Part shown: positions 33,293 through 41,584 of the stretch, piece by piece
Position numbering within the stretch: the first letter of the stretch is position 1
Layout: every line of letters starts with the position of its first letter
Origin: CAVVXN01 sp963772585
Lineage (GTDB): Bacteria; Planctomycetota; PLA2; JAEUHO01
Direction of reading: 5' to 3'
Length of the DNA: 64,000 nt
Assembly (NCBI GenBank): GCA_963772585.1
Contig: CAVYXV010000008.1
Location: 558,001-622,000 of the forward strand
Program-made: the position numbers and the translations under genes
Notes under the pieces: generated by a model
Databases searched by the model: none
What the model was told of the DNA's origin: nothing
The model's input: the letters and a program-made list of their open reading frames with translations, nothing else

Positions 33293-33470
33293 GGGCCCGT
33301 CCGTGGATACGTGTCGCCCTTTCGACTCGCCTTCACGCCGCCTGCGGCCCTTCCTCGGTCGCGAATTCCTCAGCGTAGCTGGCGCTACGCCTCCGGATCC
33401 GCTCCCTCGTCATGACCACATCCGACGCGAATCCGAGCGTCCTTCTCAACACGTATTCTCGGCCAGGCCC
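33293..33470 (-). mobile_element. MITE-like element, copy 2 (178 bp, TAA duplication)
   Basis: Inverted copy of the element at 6901-7077. Ends are GGGCCCGTCCGTGGATACG and, on the other strand, GGGCCTGGCCGAGAATACG; 19 of the outer 24 positions match by eye. TAA flanks it at 33290-33292 and 33471-33473. The internal hairpin AGCGTAGC-TGGC-GCTACGC is kept. No open frame is shared with copy 1, so it is non-coding. It sits about 130 bp from the IS66 remnant. Confidence 0.8.
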
Positions 33471-33473
33471 TAA

Positions 33474-33931
33474 GCATGTCGGCCCACCGGCGAGGGTTGG
33501 GACTCATACAACATATCGAGGAGTCGCGCCCGTGCGAAATGCTGTACTCCAGCTGGAATTGCGCCGCAATTGCCTACTCCGTGGATTGGACAATCGACGG
33601 CGTCGGCCTTGTCTTGCCCGGTGTCACATCTTGAGGGGACAGTTCGGCTCAGTCGCTCTCAGGCGGAGTGTGCCTGGAGGGTTACGCGTCGAGTCTCCTT
33701 CAGGGAGCGCATGGGCATGGACGTGAACCCCTTCAATCAGTCGGCACCCCCCGAGCACGTCGTTGTCGAAAGCGGAATGGCGGATCCGGTGGAGTACCTG
33801 ACTCATCTATGTGACGCGGCGCAGGTCGAAGAGATGGGGCCACCCAGGGGCGAGCAGGACCATCCTCTCCGGCCGGGACAAGCCGTGCAGAACACGTCCC
33901 TGCGTGGCGCGGACGTTGTCACCGATCGTTG
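33474..33931. other. AT-richer stretch without a supported gene
   Basis: About 460 bp clearly lower in GC than the window average. A 120-codon frame (33570-33932) runs through most of it but has no ribosome site, no recognisable motif and no consistent third-position bias, so I do not call it. Probably decayed inserted DNA. Confidence 0.5.
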
Positions 33932-34495
33932 ATGGCGGTGAGTCGTGCAAGCGGCGCCACTTTGCCCCTCTTCATTCTGTCTGCGGTCCTTGTCGCGGGA
34001 TGTGGATTCCCTAGCTCCCCACGTGGATTCACAACGTACCACTTCGATCCGCCAAGAACTCGGCGTGCACTGGTCAATGCGCTGTTGGAGGCAGCCCCCA
34101 ACTGGGCCGTGGCAAAGACGGAAGAGGAACAGGATAGGATTCGGAAGCATGCGGTTGAATTCGCGGACTTGCGCCTCGGGCAGTTCGAGGACGCCGCGCT
34201 GAGTCTGCACATAGACGGGAAGTGTATTCTGCACTGTTCATCGGAGGCGATCCGTCGTTGGCGAGAAGAACTCGGGTTTGCAACGACGGCGAAGGACAGA
34301 GGATCGTTCAGTCGAGCGGGACGTCTTGTCCCAAGTGCCGATGCACTACTTCTAGAGTTCCCCGCGACGGAATTTGAGTCTGCGATGCGTCTTCGATGCA
34401 AGGTGCAGGGGGATTCTCTATCTTGCCACAGCGATGTCTCGCCATCCGGCCCTGGCCCTGCTCCGATTCGACTACTCTGGTGGAGGAGGGAGTAG
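33932..34495 (+). CDS. Hypothetical lipoprotein in low-GC island (187 aa)
   Basis: The ATG at 33932 gives MAVSRASGATLPLFILSAV and a lipobox LVAGC, then a mature domain with no family I recognise (YHFDPPRTRRALVNALLEAA, RIRKHAVEFADLRL, SLHIDGKCILHC). A GGTGAGTC-free upstream region lacks a clear ribosome site. Codon use is less GC-biased in the third position than in neighbours, consistent with transfer. It is isolated: a MITE-like element and IS66 remnant lie upstream, unassigned DNA downstream. The secretion signal and continuous frame make it likely a real gene. Confidence 0.6.
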   Translation: MAVSRASGATLPLFILSAVLVAGCGFPSSPRGFTTYHFDPPRTRRALVNALLEAAPNWAVAKTEEEQDRIRKHAVEFADLRLGQFEDAALSLHIDGKCILHCSSEAIRRWREELGFATTAKDRGSFSRAGRLVPSADALLLEFPATEFESAMRLRCKVQGDSLSCHSDVSPSGPGPAPIRLLWWRRE

Positions 34496-34904
34496 AGGCG
34501 GCCACTGGACGTTCATCGGTCTTCCGGAGGGAGGCTTGGCAGGGGACCAATCGGTGGCAAGCGCGTCCTGCAACCGTTCGCTGAACCGCAGGTAGCGCGT
34601 GGCGGGATTCGGTCGATCCTCCTGGGCCGGAGGGCGACGCGATGGCATCGAGACGACGCGAGAATCCGAGGGAGACCCGGGAGGAGAGGGTCCCTGGCCC
34701 TATTCCTCCGGGTGCCCCGGGAAGGGAATCTGGCCGGTCTTCGCCCCAGGCAGGACTTCCAGCACTTTTTCGATCTTCCGTGTGCCTTCGGCAAGCGTGC
34801 CTGGGCCCGGTTTTTCGGACGCCGGCCGAACCGAGACGCACCGCAACAGCGGTGGGGCCCGGATCCACGGGGGCGACACGCGCATCAACGCCCGGAACTT
34901 CCGA
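34496..34904. other. Intergenic stretch, nothing recognised
   Basis: 409 bp between the isolated lipoprotein and the esterase gene, with lower GC on its left part. A minus-strand fragment around 34700-34790 reads GTRKIEKVLEVLPGAKTGQI before a stop. It is protein-like but without a start or match I can name, possibly the tail of a lost gene. Confidence 0.4.
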
Positions 34905-36083
34905 CTAGCGCTTGTCCTGACTCTGCACTTCGTCCAGGAAGGTCCAGACCTCGTTGCGGCAGGCGGAGTGGGCCACGCCGGGGAGCATCGTGCGGGTCAC
35001 GTGGGTGAAGCCGTGCTCCTTCAGGGCGGCCTCGGCCCCGTCGGCCTGCTCCTCGATCCCGGGAGGCGTCTTGCCGTGGGTGAGGTAGCGGTTCGGGTCC
35101 TTCTCGCCGGTCATGATGTGGACCGGCGGCCCGCCGTCCTCCACCTTCGGAGCACCGCTTTCGAGGGCCTTGGTGAAGTTCGCGCAGGCCGGCGCCGCGC
35201 CGGCCACGCGGTCGGGGTGCTGGAGCGTGAAGCCGTAGCAGAGGATTCCACCACCGGAGAAGCCCGTGATGTAGACCTTCTGCTCGGCGCCGAATTGCTC
35301 GTGGAGGTAGTCGAGGAGCGCGAGGAGGCCCGGGATGTCGAAGCTCGGGCGGTCGTTGTTGTACTTCTCGACCAACTCGCGGGAGTACGCCGGGTACTTG
35401 TCCAGCATCACCACATTCGTGCAGGAGAGGGCGTGCGCGCCGACGATGATCCAGTCGCGCGAACCACGCCCGTTCTCGAAGCCCTGGGCGGCTCCCCGGT
35501 GGTTGGCGCCGGCACCGTCCACCACCACGAGCACCGGCCACTCGTGCCCGGGCTTCCACGCCTTCGGAAAGGAGACCCAGGCCGCGAAGGGATGCGTCGG
35601 AGCCTGCATCAGGAGCAGGTCCTTCTTCGCGAGGTCGGCCACGGCGACCAGGCGTCGCTTCGACGGGTCCAGGGCCAGGGCCTTCAGCATCGAGCCGGCC
35701 AGACGCGGGTCGTTGGGCTCGTCCTCGAAGACCTTGGCCAGCTTGTCGTACCCCTTGGCCGCCTTGCCCCGGGCCTTCTCGACCCGCTTCTCTGCGGCGG
35801 CATCGAGAGGCGCGTCCTCCGTCATCGCCTCGATCCGCGCGGCGAGCTTCTTCAGCGGTTCGTCCTCGCTGGCGAGCGGGTTCGCCCTCTCCAGGGCCGA
35901 GAGGGCCTCGGACTTGTGGCCGTGGTCCGCCAGCCAGTCGGCGAGATCGGACCAGACCTCGGCGATGTCGTCCTGGTGCTTCGCGGCCGCCTTCTCGAGC
36001 CGGGCCATGTCCTCGGCGGCGGCGATCCCCGCCGCGACCAGCGCGGCGAGGAGGACCAGGAGCGGCAGGAGTCGGGTACGCAT
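34905..36083 (-). CDS. Exported alpha/beta-hydrolase (PHB-depolymerase/esterase-like), 392 aa
   Basis: Signal peptide MRTRLLPLLVLLAALVAAG cleaved near AAAEDM. Residues about 25-150 are a helical, Lys/Glu-rich region that may be TPR-like. Residues about 160-392 form an alpha/beta hydrolase: WPVLVVVDGAGANHRGA, the nucleophile elbow in YITGFSGGGILCYGF (GFSGG, Ser), IMTGEKDPNRYL (acid region) and GVAHSACRNE (His). This is the layout of the secreted esterase/feruloyl esterase family. AGGAGG lies about 7 nt before the ATG. Last gene of the pduO-ygfZ-SDR-esterase run, 23 bp after the SDR stop. Confidence 0.83.
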   Translation of the reverse strand: MRTRLLPLLVLLAALVAAGIAAAEDMARLEKAAAKHQDDIAEVWSDLADWLADHGHKSEALSALERANPLASEDEPLKKLAARIEAMTEDAPLDAAAEKRVEKARGKAAKGYDKLAKVFEDEPNDPRLAGSMLKALALDPSKRRLVAVADLAKKDLLLMQAPTHPFAAWVSFPKAWKPGHEWPVLVVVDGAGANHRGAAQGFENGRGSRDWIIVGAHALSCTNVVMLDKYPAYSRELVEKYNNDRPSFDIPGLLALLDYLHEQFGAEQKVYITGFSGGGILCYGFTLQHPDRVAGAAPACANFTKALESGAPKVEDGGPPVHIMTGEKDPNRYLTHGKTPPGIEEQADGAEAALKEHGFTHVTRTMLPGVAHSACRNEVWTFLDEVQSQDKR

Positions 36084-36106
36084 CGTGCACCTCCTGGGAG
36101 TCGAGG

Positions 36107-36907
36107 CTACACCTGCCCGCCTCCGTCGGAGGGGGGCGGGAAGAACGCCGAGGCGAGGAAGCCGCCGTCGAGAGGGAGGCACGTCCCGTTGATCCAGCCC
36201 GCCTCGGCCCCGAGGAGGAAGGAGACGGCGGCGGCGACGTCCTCCACGCGGCCGATCCGCCCGGTCGGGGTCGAACGCAGCACGGCCTCGAAGTAGGGCT
36301 CGCTGGAGAGGACACCTTCGGTCAAGGGCGTCCGCACGTACCAGGGCGCCACGGCGTTCACCGTGATGCCGTGCGGCCCCCACTCGCGGGCGAGACTCCG
36401 GGTGAGTTGCACCATCCCCGCCTTCGCGGCCGCGTAGGGCGCGCCCGTCGGCAGCGCGCGGATGCCGGCGACGCTGGCGATGTTGACGATTCGCCCGAAT
36501 CCCGCCTCTCGCATGCCGCTCACGACGTAGCGCGCCCAGACGAACGGAGCCGTCAGCCCGACGGCGAGGAGGTCGTCCCACTCGTCGAGCGTGTACGCCT
36601 CGGCGGGCTTTCGGACGTTCGTGCCGGCGTTGTTGACCAGGGCGTGGACCGGCCCCTCGGCGGCCAGGAACGCCTGGACGGCCTGGGCGGAGGCGTGGCG
36701 ATCGGTCACGTCGCAGGAGAGCGGCCGCGCGTGCCCGCCCGCGTCTTCGACGGCCTGGGCGACCTCCTGCAGCGCCTCCGCATCGCGTGCGACGAGGCCC
36801 ACGTGCCAGCCCTCCGCCGCGAGGCGCGTGGCGATGCCGCGCCCGATCCCGCGCGACGCGCCCGTCACGATCGCCCGCCGCAGGTGGGGAACCGACACAT
36901 CGCTCAC
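36107..36907 (-). CDS. SDR-family oxidoreductase (FabG-like)
   Basis: Classical short-chain dehydrogenase of 266 aa. Cofactor motif VTGASRGIGRGIATRLAAEG; adenine-site Asp in LSCDVTDRH; VNNAGTNV; catalytic Ser in NIASVAGI and YxxxK in PYAAAKAGM; C-terminal INGTCLPLDGGF. The reaction is reduction of a 3-oxo group or oxidation of an alcohol; the substrate is not evident. Start GTG at 36907: GTGA overlaps the TGA of ygfZ, so it is translationally coupled. A second in-frame GTG (36898) is possible. Confidence 0.9.
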   Translation of the reverse strand: MSDVSVPHLRRAIVTGASRGIGRGIATRLAAEGWHVGLVARDAEALQEVAQAVEDAGGHARPLSCDVTDRHASAQAVQAFLAAEGPVHALVNNAGTNVRKPAEAYTLDEWDDLLAVGLTAPFVWARYVVSGMREAGFGRIVNIASVAGIRALPTGAPYAAAKAGMVQLTRSLAREWGPHGITVNAVAPWYVRTPLTEGVLSSEPYFEAVLRSTPTGRIGRVEDVAAAVSFLLGAEAGWINGTCLPLDGGFLASAFFPPPSDGGGQV

Positions 36908-37881
36908 GGACCCTCGCCCTCCACCACCCGGGCCTCGCCGCCCCCCTCGACCTCGAGCGCCGTCGGCTCGGCGACCAGGGTGTACTTCACGAAGGCCATG
37001 GCGTTCGGCTCGTCGTGCTCCGGCCACCTCCCGACGGTCGTGATCCGTCCGACCTTCCGGCCCTCGAAGAGGAGCGCCGCGCCGGCCGTGGCGCCCTTGG
37101 CGCGCACGCGGACCAGGAGCGTCGGCGGGTGGCCACGGTGGCGGGCCATCACGATCGGTTCCTGGCCGGGGTAGCAGCCCTTGGAGAAGCTGATCGCATC
37201 CCTCTCGAGGCGCGCTTCGAGCGGGAGGATGTCGCCGGAGAGCTCGGGGCCCCAGACGGGGAAGCGATGAAGCACGCGCCACGCGTCCCAGGAGTTGTCG
37301 GCGACCAGCGACGCGAAGGGCAGGATGCGGGGCTGGGTCTCGAGGGAGAAGGGGCCGGCACTCAGCGTGTCGCGCGGGACGAGCATCCGGTACGGGGGGC
37401 GATCGTCCGCCGCGAGTCCGCCCACGTACCGCGGCGTCGCCTCGCGGCCGGACGGCACCCACTCGCCGGCACGGGGAGGCGCCGGGGCGGCGTTCGGGAA
37501 GATCTTCGCGACGCGGGGGCCGGCGGCCCACCACGCCGTAGCCGGGCGCTCCGTGAAGGAGACGTCTTCGGCGATGACGAAGCGTTCGAGGTGCGCCTTC
37601 ACCGCATCCGCGTTCTCCGGCTCGAGGTCGAGCAGGAAGGCGTCCTCGGTCGCCCAGACCCACGGAGCGCCGATCATGCGTCCCTCGGGCGTGAGCACGA
37701 GAGTCCGGCTCCAGTGGCCGGGTTCGAGCGCGGCGATGTCCTGGCTCGTCATGCGGTGCAGGTAGTCGCGGGCATCGCGGCCGCGCACCTCGAGGATGCG
37801 GCGCTCCTCTTCATAGCGCCCCGCGCCGTCGCGGAGGATTTGGAGGCCGATCCGACCGTCCGTGACGTAGTACCGGCTCAA
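36904..37881 (-). CDS. ygfZ: YgfZ/GcvT-like folate-binding iron-sulfur repair protein
   Basis: Folate-binding protein of the YgfZ/IBA57 family, which supports maturation or repair of certain [4Fe-4S] enzymes. The family signature KGCYPGQE is present (SFSKGCYPGQEPIVMARHRG), and the N-terminal half has the GcvT-like pattern LEVRGRDARDYLHRMTSQDI. 325 aa, normal length. I start it at the TTG at 37881, because TTGA overlaps the TGA of pduO, GGAGGGAG lies directly upstream, and no ATG or GTG is available before the conserved N-terminus. It sits in an operon with pduO and an SDR. Confidence 0.88.
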   Translation of the reverse strand: MSRYYVTDGRIGLQILRDGAGRYEEERRILEVRGRDARDYLHRMTSQDIAALEPGHWSRTLVLTPEGRMIGAPWVWATEDAFLLDLEPENADAVKAHLERFVIAEDVSFTERPATAWWAAGPRVAKIFPNAAPAPPRAGEWVPSGREATPRYVGGLAADDRPPYRMLVPRDTLSAGPFSLETQPRILPFASLVADNSWDAWRVLHRFPVWGPELSGDILPLEARLERDAISFSKGCYPGQEPIVMARHRGHPPTLLVRVRAKGATAGAALLFEGRKVGRITTVGRWPEHDEPNAMAFVKYTLVAEPTALEVEGGGEARVVEGEGP

Positions 37882-38429
37882 CGCTCCCTCCGGGGCGCCC
37901 ACGGGACGTCTCCCACCCCGGCGTTGGCGTTGGCCGACCGCGCGAGAACGAAGAGCAGGTCCGACAAGCGGTTCAGCCAGGCGAGGCACGCGGGCTCCAC
38001 CGTCTCGACGGCGGCGAGCTCGACGAGGACGCGCTCGGCCCGACGGGCCACCGTGCGGGCGACGTGGAGCCGCGCGGCGCCCTCGCTCCCGCCGGGAAGG
38101 ATGAAGTTCGCCAGCGCGGGGAGGTTGGCGTCCACGGCGTCGATCGTCGCCTCGAGATCCCGCACGTCCTCCGCGTCGATCGGGCGTACGCCGGGATCGG
38201 CATCGGCCGTCGAAGCCAGCCACGCCCCGAGCCGGAAGCAGGCCTCCTGGATGCGGGCGAGCACCGCGTCGATCTCGTCCGGGAGGTCCGTGGCGCGGGC
38301 CCATCCCACCACGGCCGACGCCTCGTCCACGGTCCCGTACGCCTCCACCCGGAGGACCGACTTTCCGACCCGGCGCCCGCCGAGCAGCCCGGTGGACCCG
38401 TCATCGCCTTGTCGCGTGTAGATTTTCAT
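37878..38429 (-). CDS. pduO: PduO-type cob(I)alamin adenosyltransferase
   Basis: Makes adenosylcobalamin from cob(I)alamin and ATP. The 183-aa length and MKIYTRQGDDGSTGLLGGRR at the N-terminus (ATP-binding block) are typical. The helical bundle follows (VEAYGTVDEASAVVGWAR, IQEACFRLGAWLAS), with FILPGGSEGAARLHVARTVA and RAERVLVELA, the usual PduO/MMAB C-terminal motif with its Arg-Arg-Glu. First gene of the operon; divergent from the MFS gene with only 44 bp between. A B12-dependent mutase is not visible in the window. Confidence 0.94.
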   Translation of the reverse strand: MKIYTRQGDDGSTGLLGGRRVGKSVLRVEAYGTVDEASAVVGWARATDLPDEIDAVLARIQEACFRLGAWLASTADADPGVRPIDAEDVRDLEATIDAVDANLPALANFILPGGSEGAARLHVARTVARRAERVLVELAAVETVEPACLAWLNRLSDLLFVLARSANANAGVGDVPWAPRRER

Positions 38430-38473
38430 CTGCGGCCAATGATGCCACGGCCGGGGGCGGCGCGATCCTCCCG

Positions 38474-39712
38474 GTGCTCGAACCCGAGGATGCCCCCACC
38501 GTGGATCCGACGCCCCCCGCTCCGCATCGCCCCAGCATCGCCCCCGTCTTCGTGACGATCGTCATCGACCTGCTGGGCTTCGGGATGATCCTCCCCCTCC
38601 TGCCCCTCTACGCCCGCGACTACGGGGCGTCGCGGCCCATGGTCGGGCTGATCCTCGCCTCCTTCAGCGCGATGCAGTTCCTGGTCGCTCCGCTCTGGGG
38701 GCGCCTCTCCGACCGCATCGGCCGTCGGCCCATCATCCGGATCGGCCTCACGGGCTCGGTCCTCTCGTACCTCCTGTTCGCCTCGGCGGAGCTGTTCCCG
38801 GACACGCAGACCCGGGTGATGATCCTGCTCGCGTCGAGGATCGCCGCCGGCGTCTTCGGCGGCACGATCACGGCGGCGCTGGGCTACATCGCCGACGTCA
38901 CCAGCCGGGAGGAACGGGGGCGCGGAATGGCGCTGGTGGGCGCGGCGTTCGGCGTCGGCTTCCTCATCGGACCGTCCCTGGGAGGCGTCGGTCACCAACT
39001 CCTCGGCCCGCTGGCTCCGGGGCTGATCGCCGCCGCGCTCTCGGCGGGCGCCTTCGTCTTCGCAACGCTCCGGCTCGAGGAGCCGGCGCGCCATACCCAG
39101 GAGGCGCATCGAGGCGATCGCCTACGCACCCTGCGCCGTTCCCTGACCCGACCGGGCATCCGGGTGATTCTCTCGATGACCTTCCTCACCGTGTTCCCGT
39201 TCGGCATCCTGGAGAGCACGCTGGCCCTCCTCGCGCTCGAGCGGTTCCCCGGATGGACGCCCGAGAAGAACGGGTGGCTGTTCTCCTACTTCGGGCTGTG
39301 GCTCGCCTTGAGCCAGGGCTGGCTCGTCCGGCGCCTGATGCGCCACTTCCACGAGGCCCGCCTCGTCGCGGCGGGTTGCACCGGCCTCGGCGCGGGGCTT
39401 CTCGCCATCGCCTACGTGCGCCAGCCCCTGGTGCTGGCAGCGCTGGTCCCCGTCGCCGTCTGCGGATCGGCGATGATCATGCCCTCGCTGATCAGTCTTC
39501 TCTCCAAGCGGGCCGACCCCGAGGCACAGGGGGAGATCCTGGGCGCCAACGAGTCTGCCCGGAGCCTCGGGCGGATCGCGAGCCACGGCGCCGGCCCCAG
39601 CCTGCTCGCCCTCGGCACGCGCGTGCCCTTCTGGATCGGGGTCGCCGTGATCGGCGGCGCGCTCCTCGTCTCGTTCCGGCTGCGTGCCGACCCCCCGGAC
39701 CTCTCGGGCTGA
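38474..39712 (+). CDS. MFS transporter (TetA-like 12-TM family)
   Basis: Inner-membrane proton-coupled exporter of 412 aa with about 12 hydrophobic segments. Motif A lies between TM2 and TM3 (GRLSDRIGRRPII), and FVTIVIDLLGFGMILPLLP in TM1 is the TetA/multidrug pattern. The TM5 region has GAAFGVGFLIGPSLGG. Homologues include tetracycline exporters, but this does not prove resistance; sugar and drug exporters share the pattern. The GTG at 38474 is the only good start before TM1. Divergent from pduO with 44 bp between. Confidence 0.88.
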   Translation: MLEPEDAPTVDPTPPAPHRPSIAPVFVTIVIDLLGFGMILPLLPLYARDYGASRPMVGLILASFSAMQFLVAPLWGRLSDRIGRRPIIRIGLTGSVLSYLLFASAELFPDTQTRVMILLASRIAAGVFGGTITAALGYIADVTSREERGRGMALVGAAFGVGFLIGPSLGGVGHQLLGPLAPGLIAAALSAGAFVFATLRLEEPARHTQEAHRGDRLRTLRRSLTRPGIRVILSMTFLTVFPFGILESTLALLALERFPGWTPEKNGWLFSYFGLWLALSQGWLVRRLMRHFHEARLVAAGCTGLGAGLLAIAYVRQPLVLAALVPVAVCGSAMIMPSLISLLSKRADPEAQGEILGANESARSLGRIASHGAGPSLLALGTRVPFWIGVAVIGGALLVSFRLRADPPDLSG

Positions 39713-39784
39713 GCATCCGAGGGTGTTGCGGGGCGGCCCACGCGACCGGGACGATTCGTTCCCATCCGCGGATCGGGGGCGCAC

Positions 39785-40639
39785 TCAGCGCGCGAGCTTG
39801 AGGGCGCGCCGCTCGGCGGGCTCGAGCTCACGGGCGTACTCGAAGCCGACCACCAGCTCGCCGGGCCGGCGCGGCTCCACCTCCACGCGCGTCAACCGGG
39901 CCTCCCCGCGGAACAGGCAGGCGCCGCCCTCACGGATCTCGAGGTTCGCCCGGGGGCCGTAGACGTCGGAGAAGGCGACCGTGAGGGAACGGGCGTCGTC
40001 CTCCGATGGATCCAGTCCCAGACGCGTCCGGTCGCGGAAGCGGATGACCAGGCCCGTGCGGTCCATGCTCTCCGGAGCGCCCGTCCACTCCTTGGAGGGA
40101 TCCCCGTCGCGCGCCCGGACCACGACATCGAGGTCCCGCCGCTTTCTCGGAGGGACCCCTTCCTGGTTTCGCGGCTGGTACGGGTGGCGGGCGCCCTCCT
40201 CCTGGGGCGAATGACCCTCCCTGGGCACCTCGAGCTCGAGGGCGGCGGCCTCGATGTCGCCGAGGCGGCCGTCCATCGCGCACCCCAACTCCACCTCGGC
40301 GTCGCTGTCGTCCGGGAGCCCGATGCGTATGATCGCCAACTCCCGGTTGATCAGGTTCCCCAGGCGATCGGGGTTGAACTGCCCCGTCATGCGCCGGGGC
40401 ACGACCCGCACGAGATAGGCGGCCACGACCGCGAGGTTCGTCCCGGGCTCGAAGCCGAAGGACGGGAGAGGCACGCGGAGCCGGACGCCGTTCCGGCTGA
40501 TGTCGAGGATGCGGACGGCGTGCCACGCGCCGTCCACGAAGATCCGCATCGGGACGTCACAAGGGACGCGGGCGGCGCTTCGCAGGTCCGAATCGCTCAC
40601 GAAGGGGTTCCCCCAGAGGGCTACTGCGAAATCGACCAT
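39785..40639 (-). CDS. PilZ-domain protein, likely c-di-GMP binding (284 aa)
   Basis: The N-terminal region holds the PilZ signature: RSAAR (RxxxR) at about residues 21-25, then DISRNG (DxSxxG) at about 47-52, the two c-di-GMP contacts. A longer insert (residues about 140-180, Glu/Pro/Arg-rich) separates it from a second beta-rich half that may be another PilZ-like module (RTGLVIRFRD, GELVVGFEYA). It may link c-di-GMP to envelope or motility functions. It follows the anti-sigma gene by 64 bp and may be part of that operon. The ATG at 40639 is preceded by GGGGGCTCC, a poor ribosome site. Confidence 0.8.
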   Translation of the reverse strand: MVDFAVALWGNPFVSDSDLRSAARVPCDVPMRIFVDGAWHAVRILDISRNGVRLRVPLPSFGFEPGTNLAVVAAYLVRVVPRRMTGQFNPDRLGNLINRELAIIRIGLPDDSDAEVELGCAMDGRLGDIEAAALELEVPREGHSPQEEGARHPYQPRNQEGVPPRKRRDLDVVVRARDGDPSKEWTGAPESMDRTGLVIRFRDRTRLGLDPSEDDARSLTVAFSDVYGPRANLEIREGGACLFRGEARLTRVEVEPRRPGELVVGFEYARELEPAERRALKLAR

Positions 40640-40703
40640 CGGAGCCCCCGCACTTGACTCGGGCGCCTCTGGAAAAGACGCGGATTCGCCTGTTGTTCGT
40701 CCG

Positions 40704-40940
40704 CTAGAGGGGCGGGAGCCGGGCCTTCAGCCGCTGGAGCAATCCGGGCGGGAGCTTCACCGGGCGCAGGCGGCGGAGGATCTCGATCACCTCGTCGTAG
40801 GAGGCGAGGAGATCCAGGCAGGGGGGGCACATGTGGAGGTGCCGCCGGAGGTACTCCGTCTCGTTCTCGTCGAGCTCACCGTCCTTGAACAGGAGCAGTT
40901 TCTCGGCGACCTCGCGGCAGGGGCTCCCCCGGTGCGTCAT
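40704..40940 (-). CDS. Zinc-finger anti-sigma factor (78 aa)
   Basis: A short soluble zinc-binding anti-sigma protein of the zf-HC2 type. The HxxxCxxC core is in YLRRHLHMCPPCLDLL, preceded by FKDGELDENETE, the usual DGEL-type lead-in. There is no membrane segment, so it acts in the cytoplasm on the sigma factor encoded just upstream. Its ATG overlaps the sigma TGA as ATGA (40937-40940), which gives coupled, near-stoichiometric synthesis. It could sense redox through the zinc site, as in the ZAS group. Confidence 0.9.
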   Translation of the reverse strand: MTHRGSPCREVAEKLLLFKDGELDENETEYLRRHLHMCPPCLDLLASYDEVIEILRRLRPVKLPPGLLQRLKARLPPL

Positions 40941-41533
40941 CCGCGGGCCCCTCCGTCCGTACCGGACCGGCCCTCGTCCACGGAGCGCCAGAACTCCTGC
41001 AGGCGTCGCCTCAGGTGCAGCCGGGCCCGGTGGAGCCGGGTCTTGAACGCGCCGACGGTCAGGCCGAGGACCTCCGCGGCGGCCTTGTAGCTCAGCCCCT
41101 CGAGGTCCATGAGCACGACCGGCTCCCGATACCCGTCGGGCAGTTCCTGGATCGCCTGCCGGACCACCTCGTCGATCTCGGCCGCCATGGCCCGCCGTTC
41201 GGGCCGCACGCTGAAGTCCGTGACCCCCACGAGGTGGTCGTCGTGGACCTCCGCGGACAGCGCATCCAGGCTGACGGCGGGGCGCCGGCCGCGGCGACGG
41301 TGGTGCTCGCGGGCCTCGTTCACCGTGATCCGGTAGATCCAGCCCATGGGATCCGAGTCGCCCCGGAACGCGTCGGCCTTCTCGAACACCTTCATCAGCA
41401 CGTTCTGCGTGACGTCCTCCGCATCGGCGTCGTTGTGGGTCATGCGCCGCGCGAGACGAAAGACCCTCTCGCCGTAGCGGTCCACCAGGGCCTCCGGCGC
41501 GAGCGGGTTGCCGGAGGGCGGGTCCCCCGTCAC
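40937..41533 (-). CDS. ECF-type RNA polymerase sigma factor (198 aa)
   Basis: Extracytoplasmic-function sigma factor with regions 2 and 4 only. Region 2: LVDRYGERVFRLARRMTHND, DAEDVTQNVLMKVFEKADAF and WIYRITVNEARE. Region 4: RQAIQELPDGYREPVVLMDL, GLSYKAAAEVLGLTVGAFKT and RLHRARLHLRRRL. Its cognate anti-sigma overlaps the 3' end. The long linker (AVSLDALSAEVHDDHL) is normal for ECFs. It follows the subtilase lipoprotein by 51 bp on the same strand, which makes that protease a candidate operon member or target. Confidence 0.95.
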   Translation of the reverse strand: MTGDPPSGNPLAPEALVDRYGERVFRLARRMTHNDADAEDVTQNVLMKVFEKADAFRGDSDPMGWIYRITVNEAREHHRRRGRRPAVSLDALSAEVHDDHLVGVTDFSVRPERRAMAAEIDEVVRQAIQELPDGYREPVVLMDLEGLSYKAAAEVLGLTVGAFKTRLHRARLHLRRRLQEFWRSVDEGRSGTDGGARG

Positions 41534-41584
41534 GGGAGACCCCCTGGTACGACGGTCGGGGAAGGGCGGGGTTTCATCGTTTCC

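Noticed and set aside
33570..33932. A 120-codon frame between the MITE copy and the lipoprotein
   Set aside because: No ribosome site, signal, motif or coding bias; the stretch reads like decayed DNA.
34308..34868. A minus-strand frame of 186 codons overlapping the low-GC lipoprotein
   Set aside because: It is opposite a better-supported lipoprotein gene, and its composition is low-complexity with no recognisable domain.
38474..39712. MFS transporter as a tetracycline-resistance gene
   Set aside because: It shares the TetA-type TM1 and motif A, but those occur in many exporters, and no TetR-type regulator is adjacent.
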